Below, in pieces: positions 49,358-58,057 of a stretch of DNA of 64,000 nucleotides; the stretch's first letter is position 1; every line of letters begins with the position of its first letter. Under the pieces are notes generated by a model. The model was not told the origin of the DNA. It searched no databases and saw nothing but the letters and a program-made list of their open reading frames with translations. The DNA comes from DATKDP01 sp035546335 (GTDB lineage Bacteria; Acidobacteriota; Thermoanaerobaculia; Gp7-AA8). Made by a program: the position numbers and the translations under genes. The DNA lies in contig DATKDP010000056.1 in the NCBI GenBank assembly GCA_035546335.1, positions 62,001 through 126,000 of the forward strand, given 5' to 3'.

Positions 49358-49915
49358 TCAGACCTCCATGATCTCCTTCTCTTTGTGCTCGAGCGCCTCG
49401 CCGACCTGCGCGATGTGGCGGTCGGTCAACTTCTGGATCTCCTCATGCCCACGCTTCTCGTCGTCCTGCGAGATCTCGTGCTCTTTTTCCATCTTCTTGA
49501 GCTTGTCGTTGCCGTCCCGCCGAACCTGGCGGATCGCCGTGCGCGCATCTTCAGCCATCGCGTGGGCCTTCTTCGACAACTCCTTCCGCCTCTCTTCCGT
49601 CAACGGAGGGATTGGAATCCGGATGACCTTTCCATCACTCGAGGGATTCAGACCGAGATCCGCCGAGCGGATCGCCTTCTCGATGGTGGGAATCAGGGAC
49701 TTGTCCCACGGCTGGGCGGTGATCAGAGACGCTTCGGGCACCGCCAGATTCGCCAGCTGGTTGAGCGGAGTGTCGGTTCCGTAGTAGTTGACCGTGACGG
49801 AATCCAGAACGGACGTCGACGCACGTCCGGTCCGCAGCTGCTTGAACTCGCCGTGCAACACTTCGATGGCCCCGTGCATTCGCCGCTCGAGATCCTTCAA
49901 AACGTCTTTGATCAT
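49358..49915 (-). CDS. frr: Ribosome-recycling factor
   Basis: RRF splits post-termination ribosomes together with EF-G. The 185-residue protein has the three-helix-bundle signature: HGEFKQLRTGRASTSVLDSV near residue 20, then GKVIRIPIPPLTEERRKEL. The C-terminal helix is VRRDGNDKLKKMEKEHEISQ. It overlaps pyrH by 4 nt, the conserved pyrH-frr pair. Confidence 0.97.
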   Translation of the reverse strand: MIKDVLKDLERRMHGAIEVLHGEFKQLRTGRASTSVLDSVTVNYYGTDTPLNQLANLAVPEASLITAQPWDKSLIPTIEKAIRSADLGLNPSSDGKVIRIPIPPLTEERRKELSKKAHAMAEDARTAIRQVRRDGNDKLKKMEKEHEISQDDEKRGHEEIQKLTDRHIAQVGEALEHKEKEIMEV

Positions 49916-50670
49916 TCCGTGCCTCCCACCGGCACCGGCTGGAGCTCGTCGGAAACGATCGAGCCGATGTCTTCCCCCAGCACGGCGCGCCGGATGTTTC
50001 CTTTTTGCAGGAGTGAGAAGATGCAGATCGGAATCGAGCTTCCGCGGGCCAGATCGATTGCCGAGGCGTCCATGACCTCGAGACGATCGGCGAGAACCTG
50101 CTGGTAGGTCGCGCGCTCGATCCTCGTGGCGCGGGGATCGGCGTTGGGGTCAGCCGTGTAGATTCCGTCGACTTTCGTCGCCTTGAAGATGATCTCGGCT
50201 TTCAGCTCACTCGCCCGCAGAGCCGCGGCCGAATCCGTCGTGAAGAACGGATTCCCCGTGCCGGCGGCGCAGATGACCACCCGTCCCTTCTCGAGGTGGC
50301 GAATGGCGCGGCGCCGGATGAACGGTTCGGCGACCTCCGCCATGGTGATGGCCGAGGTCACGCGCGTGATCACGCCGCGACGCTCGAGCGCGTCCTGCAG
50401 GGCGATGGCATTGATGACCGTCGCGAGCATTCCCATGTGATCGCCCGCTACGCGATCGATGCCCTCGGTCGCGGCGGTGACGCCGCGAAAGATGTTCCCG
50501 CCGCCGATGACGATCGCGACCTGTACGCCGAGCTTATGCACGCTCGCGATCTCGTCGGCGATCTCGGCGAGCGTATCGGGATCGATCCCGTACTTCCTCG
50601 GTCCCATCAACGCCTCGCCCGAAAGCTTGAGAAGAATTCTTCGATAGCGCGGTGTCAGGCTCTGCTCCAT
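49912..50670 (-). CDS. pyrH: UMP kinase
   Basis: UMP kinase phosphorylates UMP to UDP; it is an amino-acid-kinase-family enzyme unique to prokaryotes. The 252-residue protein starts with RYRRILLKLSGEALMG. GGGNIFRG near 57, the DHMGMLATVINA block and AGTGNPFFTTDSAAALRA are diagnostic. It is the first gene of a seven-gene operon and has an extended -10 promoter upstream. Confidence 0.97.
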   Translation of the reverse strand: MEQSLTPRYRRILLKLSGEALMGPRKYGIDPDTLAEIADEIASVHKLGVQVAIVIGGGNIFRGVTAATEGIDRVAGDHMGMLATVINAIALQDALERRGVITRVTSAITMAEVAEPFIRRRAIRHLEKGRVVICAAGTGNPFFTTDSAAALRASELKAEIIFKATKVDGIYTADPNADPRATRIERATYQQVLADRLEVMDASAIDLARGSSIPICIFSLLQKGNIRRAVLGEDIGSIVSDELQPVPVGGTE

Positions 50671-50695
50671 TCGTTGAGTCCCATGATCGATGAAG

Positions 50696-50704
50696 TTTAT
50701 ATCA
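50696..50704 (-). promoter_or_regulatory. Extended -10 promoter of pyrH operon
   Basis: On the minus strand TGATATAAA (50704-50696) combines an extended TGn with a strong -10 hexamer. It lies between the tsf terminator and the pyrH start, about 26 bp before the ATG. No good -35 is seen at 17 bp, which is common for extended -10 promoters. Confidence 0.55.
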
Positions 50705-50747
50705 GGTCGTGCGCAACCGCTCGCCCTGCGGCAGCACGGCCCTGGGC

Positions 50748-50775
50748 AAAAAAAACGGGGACTCGAGGTCCCCGT
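50748..50775 (-). terminator. Intrinsic terminator after tsf
   Basis: On the minus strand ACGGGGAC-CTCGA-GTCCCCGT is a perfect 8-bp stem followed by eight T residues. It lies 21 bp past the tsf stop and separates rpsB-tsf from pyrH. Confidence 0.95.
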
Positions 50776-50796
50776 CTCTCCCCTGATTCCTGATGC

Positions 50797-51726
50797 CTAT
50801 TGGCCCGCCTGAGCCATCACCTCGGCGGCGAAGTTGTCTTCCCGCTTCTGGAGCCCCTCACCCAGTTTGAACCGGGCGAACCTGCGGACCTCGAGCTTCG
50901 TGTCGGTTTCGTTCTGCTGCTTCAGCAGATACTGGGCCACCGTCACCTTGTCGTCGCGTACGAAGGGCTGCTCGAGAAGGGCGGTCTCCGCATAGAACTT
51001 TTCCATTTTCCCGGCGACGATCTTCTCGACCACGGCTTCCGGCTTGCCCGATTTGAGAGCCTGATCGCGAGCGATCTCCTTTTCGGTATCCAGATCGGAC
51101 GCCGGCGCTTCCTCCCGCTTGACGTAGCGCGGCTCCGAGGCGGCGATGTGCATCGCGATCTCGCGAGCGACGTTCTCGATCTGCGGCTTGAGCACCGCAT
51201 TCCCGGCACCGAGCTCGACGACGACTCCGATCCTTCCATTGCCATGCACGTAGTGCCCGATCAAACCATGATCTCCCGCCCGGTAACTGGCGAAGCGCCG
51301 CACCGAGACATTCTCGCCCATCCTGGCGACCTTTTCGGAGATGACCTGCTCGACGTTGTGATTCTCCGGATCATCGGGCCACTTGACTTTCATCAGCTCC
51401 TCGACGCTCTTCACCCCGCTGGAGGCGATCAACGCCGCCACGTCGCTGACGAATGTCCTGAAATCGTCGGTCTTGGCCACGAAGTCGGTCTCGCAGTTGA
51501 CCTCGGCGAGCACGGCCGTGGAACCGGCGACGTGCACGTGAACCAGCCCTTCGGTGGCAATCCGCCCCGCCTTCTTTCCTGCGGCCGCGAGCCCTTTCTT
51601 TCGAAGAACCTTCACCGCCTCTTCGAAATCTCCTCCCGCCTCCGTCAGCGCTGCCTTGCAATCCATCATGCCGGCGCCGGTGCGCTCGCGTAGTTCCTTG
51701 ACCTGTGACGCTGAAATCTGAGCCAT
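50797..51726 (-). CDS. tsf: Elongation factor Ts
   Basis: EF-Ts is the nucleotide exchange factor for EF-Tu. The 309-residue protein starts MAQISASQVKELRERTGAGM and includes the conserved MDCKAALTEAGGDFEEAVKV. VAEVNCETDFVAKTDDFRTF comes near 75 and the core domain with IGHYVHGNGRIGVVVELGAG follows. It lies about 140 bp downstream of rpsB. Confidence 0.98.
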   Translation of the reverse strand: MAQISASQVKELRERTGAGMMDCKAALTEAGGDFEEAVKVLRKKGLAAAGKKAGRIATEGLVHVHVAGSTAVLAEVNCETDFVAKTDDFRTFVSDVAALIASSGVKSVEELMKVKWPDDPENHNVEQVISEKVARMGENVSVRRFASYRAGDHGLIGHYVHGNGRIGVVVELGAGNAVLKPQIENVAREIAMHIAASEPRYVKREEAPASDLDTEKEIARDQALKSGKPEAVVEKIVAGKMEKFYAETALLEQPFVRDDKVTVAQYLLKQQNETDTKLEVRRFARFKLGEGLQKREDNFAAEVMAQAGQ

Positions 51727-51866
51727 GATCTTCTCCTGACTTCCGTAGCGGCGGCAACGAACGGCCGCGCCACACTCATCGCGGTGTCTGCGGATTCGCC
51801 TCCCCTTGGGCGCACCCTCTCTCCCCTTCGTCGGGAGGAGGCGATGCGACGCGATCGAATCGCGGA

Positions 51867-52664
<798 letters not shown>

Positions 52665-52744
52665 GTCATCCTCCTTTGTTCGAAAACGGTCGTTGGTGGC
52701 GTACCGGGCGATCTTCACTTCCCGGCCGCAACGGGACTCCTACA

Positions 52745-52780
52745 GCAAAAGGACAGGGGTCGGGAACGACCCCTGTCCTT
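52745..52780 (-). terminator. Intrinsic terminator after rpsI
   Basis: On the minus strand AAGGACAGGGGTCG-TTCC-CGACCCCTGTCCTT is a perfect 14-bp stem followed by TTTGCTG. It begins 40 bp past the rpsI stop and just upstream of rpsB. Confidence 0.9.
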
Positions 52781-52819
52781 CAATCTAGTTCCAAAGAGAG
52801 AAGAGAACCATACGAGCGA

Positions 52820-53212
52820 CTAGCGCTTGGAGAACTGGAAGCGGGCGCGGGCACCGCGCTGGCCGTACTTCTTTCGCTCCTTCATCCGCGGATCGCGTGT
52901 GAGGAGGCCGGCCTTCTTCAACCGCTTGCGAAGCTCTCCGTTGTAGCTGAGAAGCGCGCGAGAGATCCCGTGACGAATCGCGCCTGCCTGGCCCGTCGGG
53001 CCGCCGCCATCGACCGTCACGACGATGTCGAAGTGATCGACCGTCTCGGTCAAAGAGAGAGGCTGTTTGATGATCATCTTGAGCACTTCGTTCGGGAAGT
53101 ACTCGTCGAACTTTCGACGGTTCACCACGATCTGGCCGCTCCCCTGGCGCAGGTGCACGCGGGCCGTCGATGTCTTTCGTCTGCCTGTTCCGTAGTATTC
53201 GACCACCGCCAA
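52820..53212 (-). CDS. rpsI: 30S ribosomal protein S9 (TTG start)
   Basis: S9 places its C-terminal tail at the P-site tRNA. The 130-residue product starts (M)AVVEYYGTGRRKTSTARVHL, from TTG 53212 with GGAGG five bases upstream. It contains GGGPTGQAGAIRHGISRALL and ends DPRMKERKKYGQRGARARFQ then FSKR, the classic tail. It lies 13 bp downstream of rplM. Confidence 0.97.
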   Translation of the reverse strand: MAVVEYYGTGRRKTSTARVHLRQGSGQIVVNRRKFDEYFPNEVLKMIIKQPLSLTETVDHFDIVVTVDGGGPTGQAGAIRHGISRALLSYNGELRKRLKKAGLLTRDPRMKERKKYGQRGARARFQFSKR

Positions 53213-53225
53213 GATTGCCTCCGTC

Positions 53226-53660
53226 CTAACCTTCGATCTCGAGCTTCTCGGGCTGCTGAGCCTGATGCGGATGCTCCGAGCCGCGGTAAACCTTCAGCTT
53301 CTTCAACATCTTTCGGCCCAGCCGGCTCTTGGGGAGCATTCCCCAGACCGCTTCCTCGATCATCTTCTCAGGCTTCTCGGTGCGGACGAACCGTGCCGCC
53401 CTCTCCTTCAGGCCGCCGGGATACCCCGAGTGCCTGCGATAGAGCTTGCCGGTCTCTTTCCGCCCCGTCAGCACGATCTTTTCGGCGTTCACCACAATGA
53501 CGTGATCGCCCGTGTCGAGAAACGGTGTGTAGACCGGCTTGTTCTTGCCGGCGAGAATCGTCGCGATCTCGGTCGACAGCCGTCCGAGAACTTTCCCTTC
53601 CGCGTCGATCACGAACCAGCGCGCCTGAATGTCACCCTCTTTCGGGAAATACGTACGCAT
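53226..53660 (-). CDS. rplM: 50S ribosomal protein L13
   Basis: L13 is an early 23S rRNA binder. The 144-residue product from ATG 53660 starts MRTYFPKEGDIQARWFVIDA. It includes GDHVIVVNAEKIVLTGRKET and the conserved GMLPKSRLGRKMLKKLKVYR. GGAGA precedes the ATG; the reading to 53810 adds 50 residues that cross the promoter. Confidence 0.97.
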   Translation of the reverse strand: MRTYFPKEGDIQARWFVIDAEGKVLGRLSTEIATILAGKNKPVYTPFLDTGDHVIVVNAEKIVLTGRKETGKLYRRHSGYPGGLKERAARFVRTEKPEKMIEEAVWGMLPKSRLGRKMLKKLKVYRGSEHPHQAQQPEKLEIEG

Positions 53661-53781
53661 GAGTCTCCTGCAAACAGCCCGATTGGAAATTTCGAATCTT
53701 CGGAGATTTCGGCGGGAGCGCGTGCTCGAACTGCGAAATCGTCGAAAGACACCACACCACTCCCCGTTCAAGGGGCGTGAA

Positions 53782-53810
53782 ACGGTAACACTGCGAACGT
53801 ACCGTGTCAA
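53782..53810 (-). promoter_or_regulatory. Sigma-70 promoter of rplM-rpsI
   Basis: On the minus strand TTGACA (53810-53805) and TACCGT (53787-53782) have a 17-bp spacer. The predicted start site gives a leader of about 115 nt before rplM. The divergent menG gene starts at 53895. Confidence 0.75.
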
Positions 53811-53894
53811 GGCGGATATTCCCCCGGAAGTGCTATCCGGGAACGCACGACGAAGCCCATCCCGCAGCGGGACCGCCTATGGTACAAGCGCCCA

Positions 53895-54584
53895 GTGATC
53901 GAGAAAGATCCACGCCGGATCAGGACCATGTTCGCGACGATCGCCCATCGATATGATGCGGCGAACCGGATCCTCTCCTGCTGTTTCGACGTCTCCTGGC
54001 GGCGAATGGTCGCCCGCCGCCTTCTGCCCGCACCAGGGCGGGTTCTCGACCTCGCCGCTGGCACCGGCGATCTGTCCATCGACCTCGCCCGCAACGGGGG
54101 ACACCGGGTCATCTCCGCCGACTTCACTTTCGAGATGCTCCTCGCCGGACTCGACAAGCTCGCGCGCTCGAGGGTCGAGGTCCGTCAGGTTGCAGCCGAT
54201 GCCCTGGCGCTTCCCTTCGCCAGCGGGCTGTTCGATGGAGTGACCGTGGCCTTCGGCATTCGAAACTTCGCAGATCCCCTCGCCGGGCTTCGCGAGATCG
54301 CCAGAGTGACCCGACAGGGCGGCGCGGTCGGAGTTCTGGAATTCTCGCGTCCAGCTCGTTTGCTCGAGCGCGTCTTCCGCTGGTATTTTCATCACCTCCT
54401 CCCTCGGATCGGAGGACTCATCACCGGCTCGAGAACGGCATACGAATACCTTCCCCTTTCGGTCGAAGAATTTCCCGAGGGGGACGCATTCCTGAGTCTG
54501 ATGAAGGACGCAGGCCTGAAGGGCTTGACGGCCGCACGACTCAGCGGCGGAATCGTGACCTTCTACCGGGGAGAAAAGGAATGA
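53895..54584 (+). CDS. menG: Demethylmenaquinone methyltransferase (UbiE/MenG)
   Basis: This SAM-dependent enzyme methylates demethylmenaquinone (or the ubiquinone precursor). The 229-residue protein has motif I VLDLAAGTGDLS near 50, the family-specific DFTFEML and FGIRNFADPL, and the C-terminal EYLPLSVEEFPEGDAFLSLM. The start is GTG 53895; no strong ribosome binding site is seen. Ubiquinone versus menaquinone cannot be decided from this gene alone; the Acidobacteriota-like context favours menaquinone. Its end overlaps folD by 4 nt. Confidence 0.88.
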   Translation: MIEKDPRRIRTMFATIAHRYDAANRILSCCFDVSWRRMVARRLLPAPGRVLDLAAGTGDLSIDLARNGGHRVISADFTFEMLLAGLDKLARSRVEVRQVAADALALPFASGLFDGVTVAFGIRNFADPLAGLREIARVTRQGGAVGVLEFSRPARLLERVFRWYFHHLLPRIGGLITGSRTAYEYLPLSVEEFPEGDAFLSLMKDAGLKGLTAARLSGGIVTFYRGEKE

Positions 54585-55498
54585 GCGCGCAGATTCTCGA
54601 CGGAAGACACGTCGCTGGCGAGATCGAGTCCCGGCTGGTACGGCAGATCGCCACGCTGGCATCCGAGGGAATCCGACCCGGGCTGGTTGCCATCCGTGTC
54701 GGCGACGACCCCGCGTCCGAGATCTATGTTCGGAACAAGGCGCGAAAGGCCGAGGAGCTCGGATTGTCGGGCGTCGAGCTGGCATTGCCTTCCCGCACTT
54801 CCGAGTCGAGTCTTCTCCGAGAGCTCGATCGCCTCAACCGCGACGAGTCCGTCGACGGCATTCTGGTCCAGCTCCCGCTCCCCTCGCACATCGCGACTGA
54901 AACGATCATCGAGTCCATCGACCCGCAAAAGGACGTCGACGGGTTTCATCCCTCGAACGTCGGCCGGCTGCACCTCGGGCAGCCGGCTCTCACTCCATGC
55001 ACGCCGGCAGGAATCATCGAATTGATCCGATCAACGGGGGTCGCGATTCGCGGATTGCACGCGGTCGTCGTCGGTCGCAGCAACATCGTCGGCAAGCCGG
55101 TCGCGGCCATGCTGCTCCAGAGCGATGCGACCACCACGATCAGCCACTCGCGCACTGCGGACCTCGGGTCCATCACGCGCCAGGCGGACATTCTCGTCGC
55201 CGCCGCCGGCAGACCATTGATGATCGATGCATCGATGATCAAGCCCGGGAGCATCGTGATCGATGTGGGAATCAACCGCATCTCCGATCCGGCCACTGCC
55301 ACCACCATGCTGGCCCACGATCAGGGAAAGCTCGAGACGTTCAACGCGCGTGGAAACGTGCTCGTCGGCGATGTCGACTTCGGCGGAGCGCGGGAGATCG
55401 CTTCGTGGATCACCCCCGTGCCGGGAGGCGTCGGCCCGATGACCATCATCATGTTGATGTCCAACACGGTCGCTGCGGCGATGGGAAGACGGCGATGA
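54581..55498 (+). CDS. folD: Bifunctional methylenetetrahydrofolate dehydrogenase/cyclohydrolase
   Basis: FolD interconverts methylene-, methenyl- and formyl-tetrahydrofolate, feeding purine and initiator-tRNA formylation. The 305-residue protein contains the catalytic YVRNKARKAEELG (Tyr and Lys). GILVQLPLPSHI comes near 90 and the signature PQKDVDGFHPSNVGRL near 120. The Rossmann region VVGRSNIVGKPVAAMLLQ and the C-terminal TPVPGGVGPMTIIMLMSNT complete the family. It overlaps menG and coaE by 4 nt each. Confidence 0.97.
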   Translation: MSAQILDGRHVAGEIESRLVRQIATLASEGIRPGLVAIRVGDDPASEIYVRNKARKAEELGLSGVELALPSRTSESSLLRELDRLNRDESVDGILVQLPLPSHIATETIIESIDPQKDVDGFHPSNVGRLHLGQPALTPCTPAGIIELIRSTGVAIRGLHAVVVGRSNIVGKPVAAMLLQSDATTTISHSRTADLGSITRQADILVAAAGRPLMIDASMIKPGSIVIDVGINRISDPATATTMLAHDQGKLETFNARGNVLVGDVDFGGAREIASWITPVPGGVGPMTIIMLMSNTVAAAMGRRR

Positions 55499-56130
55499 TC
55501 CTGCGCGTCGGGCTGACAGGAGGGCTGGCATCTGGAAAGTCGACCGTGGCTGATACGCTCGCCGGCCTCGGCTGTTTCGTCGTCGATGCCGACGAGGTCG
55601 TCAGCGATCTCTATCGCCGCGGCGCCTCCGGCTACGAAGCTCTCGTCAGGAAATACGGAAAGGAGATTCTCGATCAGCAGGGAGAGATCGATCGCGAGAG
55701 GTTGTCGCTCCTCGCGCTGGCCGACGACATCCACGCAAGTGAGCTGAATCGTCTCATCCATCCTCTCGTCGCCGAGAAAATCGAACAGATCCTTCGGAAC
55801 GAGGAGGCGCGCTTTCCCGGGCGTGACCGCATCGCCGTCGTCGAAGCAACCCTCCTTCTCGAGGCCGGCAATCGCGAACGCTACGACACGATCGTCGTCG
55901 CCGACGTCGATCCGGAAGAGCAGGTTCGTCGTGCGGTCGGCCGCGGACTCGATGAGGCGGAGGCGCGAAAAAGAATCGCGCGACAGATGTCACGCGAGCA
56001 GCGATTGCGGCACGCCGGCCACGTCATCGACACCAGCGGAGATCTTCGCTCGACCGAGGTTCAGACGCACCGGCTCTTCACGATTCTGCGCGAAGAGCTC
56101 GAGCGGAAGGAGCAGCCGCCTGCCAAATGA
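55495..56130 (+). CDS. coaE: Dephospho-CoA kinase
   Basis: CoaE performs the last step of coenzyme A synthesis. The 211-residue protein starts with the P-loop GLTGGLASGKST. DADEVVSDLYRRG comes near 32, the lid RGLDEAEARKRIARQMSREQ near 150 and VIDTSGDLRSTEVQ at the end. ATG 55495 overlaps the folD stop. Its transcript ends into a hairpin shared with the convergent lipoprotein gene. Confidence 0.95.
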   Translation: MILRVGLTGGLASGKSTVADTLAGLGCFVVDADEVVSDLYRRGASGYEALVRKYGKEILDQQGEIDRERLSLLALADDIHASELNRLIHPLVAEKIEQILRNEEARFPGRDRIAVVEATLLLEAGNRERYDTIVVADVDPEEQVRRAVGRGLDEAEARKRIARQMSREQRLRHAGHVIDTSGDLRSTEVQTHRLFTILREELERKEQPPAK

Positions 56131-56158
56131 AAAGAGGCCCCATCGAAATGGGGCCTCT
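56131..56158 (-). terminator. Terminator between coaE and lipoprotein gene
   Basis: AGAGGCCCCAT (56133-56143) and ATGGGGCCTCT (56148-56158) form an 11-bp stem with a CGAA/TTCG-type loop. On the minus strand it is followed by TTTTCA, so it best terminates the lipoprotein gene at 56183. As a symmetric hairpin it may also stop coaE transcripts. Confidence 0.8.
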
Positions 56159-56182
56159 CGGGCAAAGCATCGGGCTTCGATG

Positions 56183-56455
56183 TTACGGGGTCGGCGAAGT
56201 GTCCGTCATCGTCGTGTCCGTGGCGGTCATGTCCGTCGAGGTCATCGTCATATCCGTCATCGAGGTGTCCGTCATCGAGGTATCCATCATCCCGGTATCG
56301 GTGTCCATCATGCCGGTATCGGTCGCCGTGGTTGCGGTCATTTCGGTTTCGGTGGCCACTGCATCGATGTTCACGGTCTCCTCTTTTCGACAGGAAACGG
56401 CGAATATCGTGACGACCAGAACTGCAACCAACGTCAGTACAAACGACTTCTTCAT
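56183..56455 (-). CDS. Small Thr/Asp/Met-rich lipoprotein
   Basis: The approximately 90-residue product starts with a lipoprotein signal (MKKSFVLTLVAVLVVTIFAV) and lipobox AVSC, so Cys22 should be lipid-modified. The mature part after about residue 30 is dominated by Met, Asp, Ser and Thr in repeats such as DTGMMDTDTGMMD and TSMTDTSMTD, which look disordered. AGGAG precedes ATG 56455; the reading to 56530 adds 25 unrelated residues. No family is recognised. The Met/Asp-rich pattern could bind soft metals, but that is speculation. Confidence 0.7.
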   Translation of the reverse strand: MKKSFVLTLVAVLVVTIFAVSCRKEETVNIDAVATETEMTATTATDTGMMDTDTGMMDTSMTDTSMTDMTMTSTDMTATDTTMTDTSPTP

Positions 56456-56713
56456 GGAAATCTCCTTTTTGTTTTTAGTCAGACCTGGGGCCTGAGTTCG
56501 GTTCTTCTGGGAAAACCGGCCTGCGTTCACGATTACTCGGTTGCCTCGATCACCTCACTTTTTCATTCGGTCCAGGAATGTCTCGCTTCAGTCTGCGGTC
56601 ACCGCAAAGCAAACCCATGAGGGAAAAACCGGAGTGCGAGCCAGCATCATCAGTGCCAGAACCGGACGAGCATTCCCCCCCACCGGATCCGTGGCTCGCC
56701 CGGAGCAGAGTCG

Positions 56714-56743
56714 TATATATGCGGTAGGCGATCCCAAAGTCAA
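56714..56743 (-). promoter_or_regulatory. Promoter candidate upstream of lipoprotein gene
   Basis: On the minus strand TTGACT (56743-56738) and TATATA (56719-56714) have an 18-bp spacer, a strong sigma-70 match. The transcript would carry a leader of about 250 nt before ATG 56455. I see no obvious gene in the leader (56456-56706). Confidence 0.65.
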
Positions 56744-56844
56744 GTCGCCAGACTCTGAAAAGTGAGCCCTGAGGACGCAAATTCAGTCTGCTGCGGCTCG
56801 GGAAACAACTCGTGGATATAGATAGTTTGGAAGGGGACGAGCTG

Positions 56845-57084
56845 TCAGGGAATCGGAAACGGAGGTACCACCCGATCCTGACGCAAAACCGGAACGATTT
56901 CGACGATCTGCAGCTCGGGCTTCGCCTCCGGCGCAGGCTGACGATGGATCGTCCCATCCCGCGGTTCAGGAGTCGCGTCGCTGATCCACTCTTCACCGTC
57001 GAAAATCCACATGGCTCTCGTCCTTCCCGGCGCCACCAGGCTCGCCTGACGAAAGGGTACTTCAAGCGGCCTGCCATCCGGCAT
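56845..57084 (-). CDS. Short hypothetical protein
   Basis: The 79-residue reading starts MPDGRPLEVPFRQASLVAPG and contains MWIFDGEEWISDATPEPRDG, which looks protein-like rather than random. The C-terminus is hydrophobic and Pro-rich (VPPFPIP). No ribosome binding site, homologue or family is recognised, and it could be spurious. If it is not a gene, 56456-57208 is a 750-bp non-coding region apart from the promoter above. Confidence 0.4.
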   Translation of the reverse strand: MPDGRPLEVPFRQASLVAPGRTRAMWIFDGEEWISDATPEPRDGTIHRQPAPEAKPELQIVEIVPVLRQDRVVPPFPIP

Positions 57085-57208
57085 CCCGGTCCTGAATCAA
57101 GCATAAATCTCGTTTATTCAGTGATTTGCCGACCTCGATCCAAGCGGAGATCGTTCGTGGCGATTTCACACCTGTGTCCTCTGGAGGACAACCAATCCCA
57201 CAAAACGA

Positions 57209-57766
57209 TCAGCGGGCTTCGATGTGAGCGCGAAGCAGGCGATACGCTGCGCCGCGATGGGAAGAGCGGTCCTTTTCTTCGGGAGACATCTCCCCGAACG
57301 TACGAGCGCACCCTGCCGGGACAAACCAGGGATCCCAGCCGAAGCTCTCCTTCCCTCGAGGCTCGGTCACGACCTCGCCTTCGACCTCCCCGACGAAGAG
57401 CTTCTGTTCGACTCCATCCCAATAGCCGACACAACAGACCGCGCGGGCGCTGCGGTCAGCAAGCCCGCTCGCCAGCTCTGCCAGTCCCTTCCCGCCGGCC
57501 CAGTCGAGCAGCCAGCGGATGTAAGGGCCTGGAAAACCCGCCAGTTGGGAAAGCCCGAGCGCGACATCCTCGACGATGAGCCCTCCGCCTCGGCGCACCA
57601 TCGCGGACTCGAGCTTGTAACGGGTGATCTCTTCGATGGTGCCAGCCTGGATCTCCGGAAAGTCGATTGCGAGACGGAGGAGCGGGATGCCGAGGATGCG
57701 CTCGGCTTCGACGGCCTTGTTCGGATTGGAGGAGAAGAAAACGAGGCGAGGGTGCCGGTTCGTCAC
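57209..57766 (-). CDS. XTP/dITP diphosphatase, ITPA-like
   Basis: The HAM1/RdgB/ITPA family hydrolyses non-canonical purine triphosphates (dITP, XTP) to monophosphates, protecting DNA. The 185-residue protein has SSNPNKAVEAERIL near the start (substrate-binding Asn and Lys), VEDVALGL with the catalytic acidic pair, and FGWDPWFVP near 140. EMSPEEKDRSSHRGAA is the C-terminal signature. The stretch GFPGPYIRWLL resembles the eukaryotic ITPA form (PGPYIKWF) more than the bacterial RdgB form (PGVYSAR). It overlaps the anti-sigma gene by 4 nt and completes a three-gene stress operon. Confidence 0.85.
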   Translation of the reverse strand: MTNRHPRLVFFSSNPNKAVEAERILGIPLLRLAIDFPEIQAGTIEEITRYKLESAMVRRGGGLIVEDVALGLSQLAGFPGPYIRWLLDWAGGKGLAELASGLADRSARAVCCVGYWDGVEQKLFVGEVEGEVVTEPRGKESFGWDPWFVPAGCARTFGEMSPEEKDRSSHRGAAYRLLRAHIEAR

Positions 57767-58008
57767 AGCGAACCGGACAGGGGGATGCGTCCGTTCACGG
57801 CGGACTGAATTCTCTGGCGGAGACGATCTGGAGCGGTTAGGCGATTGAGACGGCAGCGGACGAAGAGGCGAAGGCGTTTGAGAATCACGACGCGATCATC
57901 GCATTCCTTGCATTGTTCGAGATGCCGGAGAAGATCGCTGCACTTTCCTTCACCGAGCTGCCCGTCCAGATAGAAGTGCGCAACACGTCTCAGATCGTCA
58001 CAACCCAT
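57763..58008 (-). CDS. RsrA-like zinc anti-sigma factor
   Basis: The 81-residue protein has the zinc anti-sigma motif His29-x3-Cys33-x2-Cys36 (HLEQCKEC) plus Cys3, aligned with the first zinc ligand of RsrA, and Cys52 at the conserved second-helix position (FVRCRLNR). In RsrA, oxidation forms a disulfide, releases zinc and frees the sigma factor. ATG 58008 with GAGGAGA upstream is the start; the reading to 58215 is sigma-gene shadow. It lies 49 bp after the sigma gene and overlaps the ITPA-like gene. Confidence 0.85.
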   Translation of the reverse strand: MGCDDLRRVAHFYLDGQLGEGKCSDLLRHLEQCKECDDRVVILKRLRLFVRCRLNRLTAPDRLRQRIQSAVNGRIPLSGSL

Positions 58009-58057
58009 CGCAGTCTCCTCTTTGGCGTAGTGACGACATGCGATGGTTGAAACTCGG

